Shown here: piece after piece, positions 55,273 through 60,736 of the stretch
Layout: each line of letters starts with the position of its first letter
Position numbering within the stretch: the stretch's first letter is position 1
Assembly (NCBI GenBank): GCA_018396915.1
Contig: JAGTRD010000004.1
Coordinates: 2,987 to 63,722, forward strand
Direction: 5' to 3'
Length of the DNA: 60,736 bases
From: Candidatus Bathyarchaeota archaeon
GTDB taxonomy: Archaea; Thermoproteota; Bathyarchaeia; 40CM-2-53-6; RBG-13-38-9
The notes under the pieces: generated by a model
The model's database searches: none
Seen by the model: the letters and a program-made list of their open reading frames with translations, nothing else
What the model was told of the DNA's origin: nothing
Position numbers and translations under genes: made by a program

Positions 55273-55367
55273 TCTCAGCCCCATTCACATACCATTCCAC
55301 AAGCAAAAGCATAAACCAAGCATGATCCAGACTCAAACAATATCGAGGATCCTCAAACACCCATCTG

Positions 55368-55478
55368 TGAAAGACATCTTTGTATGTGGCTCTTCTTAAC
55401 AGTGGTTATGAAGCCCCAACACCTCAGCTGATCATTCCAATCGATTTAACTGTCAGACTTGGCTTCCAGCCAACTTAG
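55368..55478 (+). pseudogene. possible remnant of a retropepsin-like aspartyl protease gene
   Basis: The frame reads KTSLYVALLNSGYEAPTPQL then IIPIDLTVRLGFQP before a stop. This resembles the A(L/I)LxSGYE..TPQL..P..LA..LG pattern of archaeal retropepsin-like hypothetical proteins, with no start codon, further stops, and no more domain. From memory of the pattern only, so tentative. Confidence 0.3.
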
Positions 55479-55801
55479 GAAGCCCCTGAGTCGACATGAC
55501 ACCATTAAGAGATTACATTAGAGGCTCCCAGCTTCATCCTCTAGCATCCAAATCAGAATTATGGCGATCAATGGAAACTTTCGATTTGAATCATTCACCC
55601 ATGTTTCCATATGCTACATTCGATGGACCAGAATGAGTCTCTCGAGGACTCTCCACTAGAGAAACAGACGATTCCAGATCCAGAATCTTCACATCTGATC
55701 TGCGTACCGCTCAAAACTTCAATAGGGCATAATCTTGACATTGACTATCATTGATAGAATCCACAAGACCATAAGATACACCAGTAGAAGCAGCATCGAG
55801 A
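55479..55801. other. intergenic region, no gene seen
   Basis: Short frames only. It may hold further decayed coding sequence after the protease-like remnant. No RNA gene or repeat recognised. Confidence 0.35.
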
Positions 55802-56356
55802 TTACAAGGTTCCCCTCCAATTCTTACTCCAAACTATCCCGAAAGGCAACCCTAAAATGAAGCCAATCACATGCGATATGTAGGCTACGCTGCCGGAGAC
55901 TCCAAAGTAGATCATTGCAATATTATATAGAAGGTATAGTAGAGCAACGGCTCCTACAGGTGCTAAGAATATTATGGAGAAGGTCATAGGCGTTATCAAC
56001 ATATCTGCTGAAGCTACCGAGAAGATGGCGGCTGAGGATCCGACCATAAAAATATCACGCCTATAGAATGGTACGCTCAGAATGAAAGACATTATTCCCC
56101 CAACAAAGAATACCGTTAGAAACCTCGCTTGGCCCGCAACCCTCTCAAGGGTTCGTCCTAGAACAAATAAGAACAACATATTGCCCAAAAGGTGAGTTAG
56201 ACTTGAGTGGATGAAGAGGGCTGTGACAAGGGTCCAAAGTCTGAGGTGGACCAGATCCATAGGAGTAAAACCGAGCACCCCCATGAGCCCTGGACTCCTG
56301 AGCGTAACAAAAGTTATGAAGAACGATAAGATGATTATCCAGGTCGATGCCCTCAC
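55802..56356 (-). CDS. rhomboid-family intramembrane serine protease
   Basis: A 184-residue protein with six membrane helices: HLLGNMLFLFVLG (the conserved HxxxN), MVGSSAAIFSV (serine; usual GxSG is here GSSA), and YISHVIGFILG (catalytic histidine). It probably cleaves membrane helices, although the serine motif is not exact. It has no linked genes. GTG start. Confidence 0.75.
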   Translation of the reverse strand: MRASTWIIILSFFITFVTLRSPGLMGVLGFTPMDLVHLRLWTLVTALFIHSSLTHLLGNMLFLFVLGRTLERVAGQARFLTVFFVGGIMSFILSVPFYRRDIFMVGSSAAIFSVASADMLITPMTFSIIFLAPVGAVALLYLLYNIAMIYFGVSGSVAYISHVIGFILGLPFGIVWSKNWRGTL

Positions 56357-56879
56357 GGATCTTCACACCGTTCAAACCATTGCGTTCCATATTTAAGTTT
56401 CAGCCTAGAGTACTCACCCTAATCTGAAAACGAGGCTTCAGAATCCTGTCTCTGGTGACCTGTCAAAATATATCACCTTATAGCGATCCCGATGCCTCAT
56501 AGAGCTAACAGCTCCCTGTTCAAGATTGCCCATGCCAGCCTTTCGACATGTTGCCGCAGATTGATGGCTTCGAAAGGTATGGGTTGGGCGTTCTGACGCG
56601 CGAGCTACATTCTCGTCGATTCCTTCTTAAAATTCCAAATTCCGGTATCTCTTTCGCCCTATTAAGAAATATTTTAGCGGCCCCGATATTTTTCGTGGCT
56701 TCGACTTTTAAGTAAGAGCATGACAACATCATCCCTGAGGCATAAGGCATTCTTCAAGTCCTCGATTGGCTCTATGTTGATACCTATAGATGACGAATTT
56801 CTTATTGACAGGGAATCTTTGCTTGATAAGTTATGGTTAAATACAGATTTAGGTATATTTGGTATAGGAGGTATTGGAT
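56357..56879. other. intergenic region with possible short ORF
   Basis: A plus-strand 55-residue frame at 56720-56887 (ends SLLDKLWLNTDLG plus a glycine-rich tail) overlaps the antitoxin start; its support is weak. A minus-strand 76-residue frame at 56520-56750 also looks random. The right end has the GGAGG for the antitoxin. Confidence 0.35.
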
Positions 56880-57149
56880 ATGGTTAAGGTGAAAACCAGC
56901 ATATACACCGACAAGGACCTATGGGAAAAATACAAGCGAAATTTGGCGAAGAGAGGTCTTGAAATCAGCAAGGCTCTGGAAGACCTCATTAAGGAAGATC
57001 TCGTTGAGGATATTCTTGACGAGGCTCTAAAAACAGTGGCTGGAGCGGACAGCTATGAGATAGACTTTGATCCTGTGAAGCCGAGAGGGGGGCTTGCAAG
57101 CGATTTTGTGAGGACCATGAGGAATGAAAGACTCGATAACGTATCTTGA
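56880..57149 (+). CDS. antitoxin of a PIN toxin pair (RHH-like)
   Basis: A protein of about 89 residues with VKTSIYTDKDLWEKYKRNLA and EISKALEDLIKEDL, an RHH-like start, and a C-terminal tail (YEIDFDPVKPRGG) expected to bind the toxin. GGAGG lies eight bases before ATG 56880, so I prefer it to the TTG at 56874. It overlaps the PIN gene start. Confidence 0.7.
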   Translation: MVKVKTSIYTDKDLWEKYKRNLAKRGLEISKALEDLIKEDLVEDILDEALKTVAGADSYEIDFDPVKPRGGLASDFVRTMRNERLDNVS

Positions 57150-57579
57150 CTCAAGCAGTATAGTAAAGAGATACGTCGAAGAGCCTGGGACCAGGATTGT
57201 CAGAGACGTTTACTTAAAGGCTTATTCAGGAGAGTTGACAGTTGCCTTCAGTTCTTGGAACATAGGCGAAGTAATAGGTGCCTTTGACAAGTCTAGTGTG
57301 AGGGGGGTACTGAGCCATGAAAGCCACTTAAATGCTAAGAATCGGTTCCTAATTGAGACGAGAAGACTTACGAGGCTGGGAGTATTGTGGCTCATACCGG
57401 TAAGACTCAAATTACTCACCAAGAGTTGGGATCTCATAGAGAGGTACCACATATATCAAGCCGATGCTCTCCAAATAGTATCCGCTAAAACTGTAAATGC
57501 CACCCAATTCTTTACATCCGACAAGAGAGTGTGTGAGATTGCGGGCAGAGAAGGATTAAATAGCGTACTTATAATGTGA
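57124..57579 (+). CDS. PIN-domain toxin (VapC-like)
   Basis: A 151-residue PIN domain with YLDSSSIVKRYVEEPGT, WNIGEVIGAF, YHIYQADALQIV and FFTSDKRVCEIA, which carry the acidic active-site residues. It overlaps the antitoxin by 26 bases, so expression is coupled. Third toxin-antitoxin pair of the window. Confidence 0.82.
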   Translation: MKDSITYLDSSSIVKRYVEEPGTRIVRDVYLKAYSGELTVAFSSWNIGEVIGAFDKSSVRGVLSHESHLNAKNRFLIETRRLTRLGVLWLIPVRLKLLTKSWDLIERYHIYQADALQIVSAKTVNATQFFTSDKRVCEIAGREGLNSVLIM

Positions 57580-57993
57580 GTTGGATCTAACTTCAAATGA
57601 TTCGTCACCTACATCTTGACCCTGTAGATTCTCGCTCCATGCGGCGTTCCTCTGCTCTCCCCTTCTTTGATCCGTTTTTCAAGGTAGTAGGAAATGTGAA
57701 CACATGAGAAAGATGACTCAGGACAACATGAAGAGCGCCTATGCAGGGAAAAGCCCACGCTACAAACCATTATAAAATCATAGACATGATAAGAGGGTCA
57801 GATTGCAACCTCCAAATAGCGATCGAAGGCGAAACATACACGTTCCGCCTCTCCCCTGCCTCACCTATAATCCTCCCAAATTTTTTGGCAGCACGATGAC
57901 ACATCGAATGTCTACAACGTATTTTATACGATAAACCAAAAACTAACATGCATGTTGAAATTAAGACTAGACCATACATATGGGAGGGAGTAG
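57580..57993. other. intergenic region with possible 52-residue ORF
   Basis: The plus frame 57741-57899 encodes 52 residues containing NLQIAIEGETYTFRLSP, protein-like but without a ribosome-binding site or family. It may be a remnant. The right end holds the promoter and GGGAGGG of the SHMT gene. Confidence 0.35.
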
Positions 57994-59367
57994 ATGAGCG
58001 AATCTGGAGACTTCTACAAGAGATTCCTCAAACTATATGAGGCCAGCCTGGCGCATGAGAAGTATAGAGGCCGCGAATGTTTGAACCTGATCGCCAGCGA
58101 AGGTTTAACATCACCAGCTGTAGATGAGATGCTCAACCTATGCAGAGACTTGAGGTGCAGATACTCTGAGGGAGAGAACGACCTCTCAGGCCACGTCCAT
58201 TCAAGACACTATCAAGGCCAGAAATACATGACTGTAATCGAGGATGCTACGGCAGACCTGATGAAGGAAGTTATTGGATGCGACTGGATCGATATAAGGC
58301 CGATATCAGGATTGCAGGCTAACCAAGTGACTTTCTGGGGCCTCTCCGAGGTAACCAAGAACAGGAGGATGCTGAGCATACCCCTAGAGGCTGGAGCCCA
58401 CTCCTCACACGACTATACAGGCAACGCAGGGGAGGTTATAGGTCTAGAGGTGATGAGCCTCAAGTATGATGTGGATGAGTTGAACCTCGACGTCGAAGGT
58501 TCAGAGGAGATCATCAAGTCTGTCAAGCCTGGGATAGTTACTTTCGGTGGGAGCCTATTCCTCTTCCCTAACCCTATCAGGAAACTAGCTGAGGCAGCGA
58601 AGGATGTTGGAGCCTACATAGTATACGATGCAGCCCACGTCCTAGGCCTGATAGTTGGAGGCGAATTTCAAGACCCATTGAGGGAAGGAGCTGATTTCAT
58701 AACATCATCGACCCACAAAACATTTCCAGGACCACAAGGAGGCATAGTCTGCGCAAATTTGAGTGGAGGCAGCGGATACGATGAGAGGATGGTTAAAGGG
58801 GCTAAAAAGATCCAGCATGCAATCTTCCCCCTCTCAACATCGAACACCCATCCAGGAAGGTTCCCAGCCTTGGGTGTGGCAGCGTTAGAGATGAAAGTCT
58901 TCGGAAAGGAGCTGGCGGCTCAAACAGTCAAGAACGCCCAAACTGCTGGCAGGCACCTTTACAGTATGGGGTTGATGGTATTGGGGAGGAAACTCGGATA
59001 CACCAGATCCCACCAAATAGCTTTGGATGTAAGAGATTTCGGAGGCGGCAGGAAGGTTGCGCAGAGACTCGAAGAAGTGAATATCATAGTGAACAAGCAG
59101 ATCCTCCCGTACGATAAGCCTGGTAGTAGGGAGGATCCATCAGGCCTGAGGCTCGGCTTCCAATATCTGACAAGGATGGGATTCGAGGAGAGTGATGTGA
59201 AGCATATCTGCGAGATTATTGGTGATGTTATTAAGAGCCCTGATATGAGTCGAAATAGGAAGGAGGCCTTAAAGATGGAGGTTACCGAACTAGTGAGAAG
59301 GTTCAACTCAATAAAGTACGGATTCAAAAGTTTAAGGGACGCATTGAATCATGCAAGTATACAATAA
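57994..59367 (+). CDS. glyA: serine hydroxymethyltransferase
   Basis: A 457-residue archaeal-type SHMT: ECLNLIASEGLTSPAVDEML, SGLQANQVTFWGL, VYDAAHVLGLIVGG, and the PLP lysine in SSTHKTFPGPQGGIV. It transfers C1 between serine and glycine with a tetrahydropterin carrier. GGGAGGG precedes the ATG. With the GcvH-like and corrinoid proteins it belongs to the one-carbon theme of the window. Confidence 0.92.
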   Translation: MSESGDFYKRFLKLYEASLAHEKYRGRECLNLIASEGLTSPAVDEMLNLCRDLRCRYSEGENDLSGHVHSRHYQGQKYMTVIEDATADLMKEVIGCDWIDIRPISGLQANQVTFWGLSEVTKNRRMLSIPLEAGAHSSHDYTGNAGEVIGLEVMSLKYDVDELNLDVEGSEEIIKSVKPGIVTFGGSLFLFPNPIRKLAEAAKDVGAYIVYDAAHVLGLIVGGEFQDPLREGADFITSSTHKTFPGPQGGIVCANLSGGSGYDERMVKGAKKIQHAIFPLSTSNTHPGRFPALGVAALEMKVFGKELAAQTVKNAQTAGRHLYSMGLMVLGRKLGYTRSHQIALDVRDFGGGRKVAQRLEEVNIIVNKQILPYDKPGSREDPSGLRLGFQYLTRMGFEESDVKHICEIIGDVIKSPDMSRNRKEALKMEVTELVRRFNSIKYGFKSLRDALNHASIQ

Positions 59368-59472
59368 CTATAATGTTCCTGATCACCTCCTAATTCTTTA
59401 ACAATATGCAAAGGGTAATTCCATGTCAAACTTCTAAATTGTATGCCTAGTGAAAAGTCTTAGCATATCCAC

Positions 59473-59528
59473 CTTACGATGACGTAAGCCAAATAGTATA
59501 ACGGATAAACTTCTATCGAAGATAGAAG
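59473..59528. terminator. two hairpins between convergent genes
   Basis: CTTACG-ATGA-CGTAAG (59473-59488) and CTTCTATC-GAA-GATAGAAG (59510-59528) are perfect inverted repeats between the SHMT gene and the convergent UroD-family gene. They could end both transcripts, although no T run follows. Confidence 0.35.
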
Positions 59529-59624
59529 CATGGTAGTCGGTGGGAATATTATTCATTTGCGAATAAAAATTGTTTGCGATATAGTCTTCTATCAGGGATT
59601 TGTAGATGAATTTGAAATAGTTGT

Positions 59625-60736
59625 TCAAAGGTTGCGACGCATATCTTCAATTGTCTCTTTCGTCAGTGGAAGTTCTGCTTTTTCCATGACTTCGACCATC
59701 GCCATCATATTCTCTGTTGGGACACGATTTTCAGTGCTTACGATGAGTGTGATTCGTTCGCCTGGAATTGTATGTTCCAAAAGGTCTATGAGATACTTTT
59801 TGACATTCTTGGGGGATGGACCCATCAGTGTTGAGATTGTTGATGGAAAGTTTATCCAGAGGACTTTATTCTTCCATATATTCAGGGCTTCATCTATAGG
59901 TAGGTCTCCCATCGGTGGTGGAGTGAAGGCCTCTATAACGTTTAGTCTGGTTTTTGCAATATGATCTCTTAGGGCTTTGAGTCTTCCATCCATATGGACA
60001 TTTAGGAGTTTCCCTTTTGGGTGGAGGATCTCAGCGCACTCCTCGTATGGCGATATGTAGTATTTCTCGAATAGTGGAGGGTTGACTAGGATGCTATCGA
60101 TGTTCGCTCCGACCATAACCACTTCGGCGGGCGAGTTGGCTGCGATAGGATAAAGTTCCTTAATATACTTCTCTTTGAGTATTTCATAGATCTCCTCTAT
60201 TGCCTCTCTGTTCTTGACCAGGTCCATGTAGAATCTTTTCCAGTCAACAAACTCTATGAGTATCCTATGCATCGGTTCGTATGGTAATGTCGCGACGACT
60301 ATTCCATCCTCACCGAGTCTCTTCATTTGATCTTCGATTGCGAAGTAGTACGGTTCATAATGTAGATTCTCTACAATATATTTCAGAACCTTGTAGTCTT
60401 CAGGTTTCTTTACTAGGAACTCTTCCCTCCTAGGAACAACTCCCTGCCAGTCGCGGCCGAAGAGTGCGATCCCATATCCTGCTCCATAGCTGAGAACCTC
60501 ATTCACGCTCCCAACTGGTGTATTATATATTTTCACCTGGGTGTTTGGGCCACCGCTCTTAGTCAAGACCTCAGTGTCCAATATTGACTCGATGTAGCAT
60601 GGCCTGTGACATATGAGGCCTAAACCTCTGTTCCTGGCCGCCCTCTCCTTCTCACCTTGAAGGAGATGACGGCCAAAGCCTCCGATAGGTACTCTGTATG
60701 CGACGACAACTCTTCGAGATGTCACCACCGTCTCTC
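59625..60736 (-). CDS. uroporphyrinogen decarboxylase-family protein (partial at right edge)
   Basis: A UroD/MtaA-family TIM-barrel protein; the frame is open to the window edge, so the start (GTG 60728 or upstream) is unsettled. Visible are GYGIALFGRDWQGVVP, WKRFYMDLVKNREAI, VVMVGANIDSILVNPPLFEKYY, LLNVHMDGRLKALRDHI and LIDLLEHTIPGERITLIVST. Zinc methyltransferases of this family use HxC...C; here the region reads VHMDG, so it is unlikely to be a MtaA/MtbA zinc enzyme. Its role is unknown, possibly corrinoid- or heme-related. Confidence 0.7.
   Translation of the reverse strand, partial: ETVVTSRRVVVAYRVPIGGFGRHLLQGEKERAARNRGLGLICHRPCYIESILDTEVLTKSGGPNTQVKIYNTPVGSVNEVLSYGAGYGIALFGRDWQGVVPRREEFLVKKPEDYKVLKYIVENLHYEPYYFAIEDQMKRLGEDGIVVATLPYEPMHRILIEFVDWKRFYMDLVKNREAIEEIYEILKEKYIKELYPIAANSPAEVVMVGANIDSILVNPPLFEKYYISPYEECAEILHPKGKLLNVHMDGRLKALRDHIAKTRLNVIEAFTPPPMGDLPIDEALNIWKNKVLWINFPSTISTLMGPSPKNVKKYLIDLLEHTIPGERITLIVSTENRVPTENMMAMVEVMEKAELPLTKETIEDMRRNL

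Larger units (their letters stand above)
54938..55367. other. non-coding region with palindrome and G-tract
   Basis: No gene seen. The main features are the GTATAC palindrome at 55186-55216 and the C/G-tract at 55236-55272, described separately. Confidence 0.5.

Noticed and set aside
57770-57979. Minus-strand 69-residue ORF upstream of the SHMT gene
   Set aside because: It is antisense to a better plus-strand frame and shows no family resemblance.

Overview
The window looks like chromosomal DNA of an uncultured anaerobic archaeon, most likely of the Bathyarchaeia/TACK type (inference). The support is an A-type (V/A) ATP synthase, a tRNA-Ala with two introns, an archaeal-type riboflavin reductase, a soluble MtrA homologue, corrinoid and RACo-like proteins, two tungsten-type aldehyde:ferredoxin oxidoreductases (AOR), TATA boxes placed for leaderless transcripts, and three VapBC-type toxin-antitoxin pairs. 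There is no rRNA, CRISPR array, insertion sequence or phage module.

Layout. 0-4.3 kb: end of a HerA-like ATPase gene, a surface protein with a zinc-ribbon tail, a DUF350 protein, and a VapBC pair whose toxin seems to start at CTG. 4.6-10.4 kb: an Nramp-related transporter, a divergent ArsR regulator with a palindromic promoter, three GcvH-like lipoyl-carrier proteins, a thioredoxin-like protein, a DNRLRE surface protein and a soluble MtrA-like cobamide protein. 10.5-16 kb: dehydrogenase, class III aminotransferase, acetamidase/formamidase, MFS transporter and an E1-like enzyme. 16-19 kb: second toxin-antitoxin pair and a TolB-like surface protein. 19-32 kb: SDR, a four-cluster ferredoxin with AOR 1, a sugar-type ABC transporter with a 33-residue membrane ORF at its end, a beta-hydroxyacid dehydrogenase, an iron alcohol dehydrogenase, then AOR 2 with a MoaD-like protein. 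32-37.4 kb: Lrp/AsnC-type sensor domain, RACo-like activator, a corrinoid protein between two DUF166 paralogues, and an ACT protein. 37.5-46.4 kb: the A-ATP synthase in two converging units (I-K against F-H-E-A-B-D-C). 46.4-60.7 kb: UspA, hydroxyacyl-CoA dehydrogenase plus VOC protein, creatininase-family protein, TrpD-like and RibD-like enzymes, a frameshifted RHH protein, the tRNA, damaged or unusual small membrane and zinc-ribbon genes, a rhomboid protease, the third toxin-antitoxin pair, serine hydroxymethyltransferase and a partial UroD-family gene.

How it fits together. The enzymes suggest fermentation of imported organic compounds: sugars by the ABC system, amides and amino compounds by the 10-15 kb cluster. 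Alcohols and aldehydes would be oxidised to ferredoxin, and the ATP synthase would couple to the ion gradient. A second theme is one-carbon and carrier chemistry (three lipoyl-carrier proteins, MtrA-like protein, corrinoid protein, RACo, SHMT, UroD family). The catalytic methyltransferases or glycine-cleavage enzymes that usually partner these carriers are absent. The two best candidates for undescribed systems are the carrier cluster at 6.2-10.4 kb and the DUF166-corrinoid-DUF166/RACo cluster at 32.7-36.8 kb. Several genes carry lesions or unusual starts (CTG start, amber at codon 3, frameshifts), which may be biological or assembly errors.
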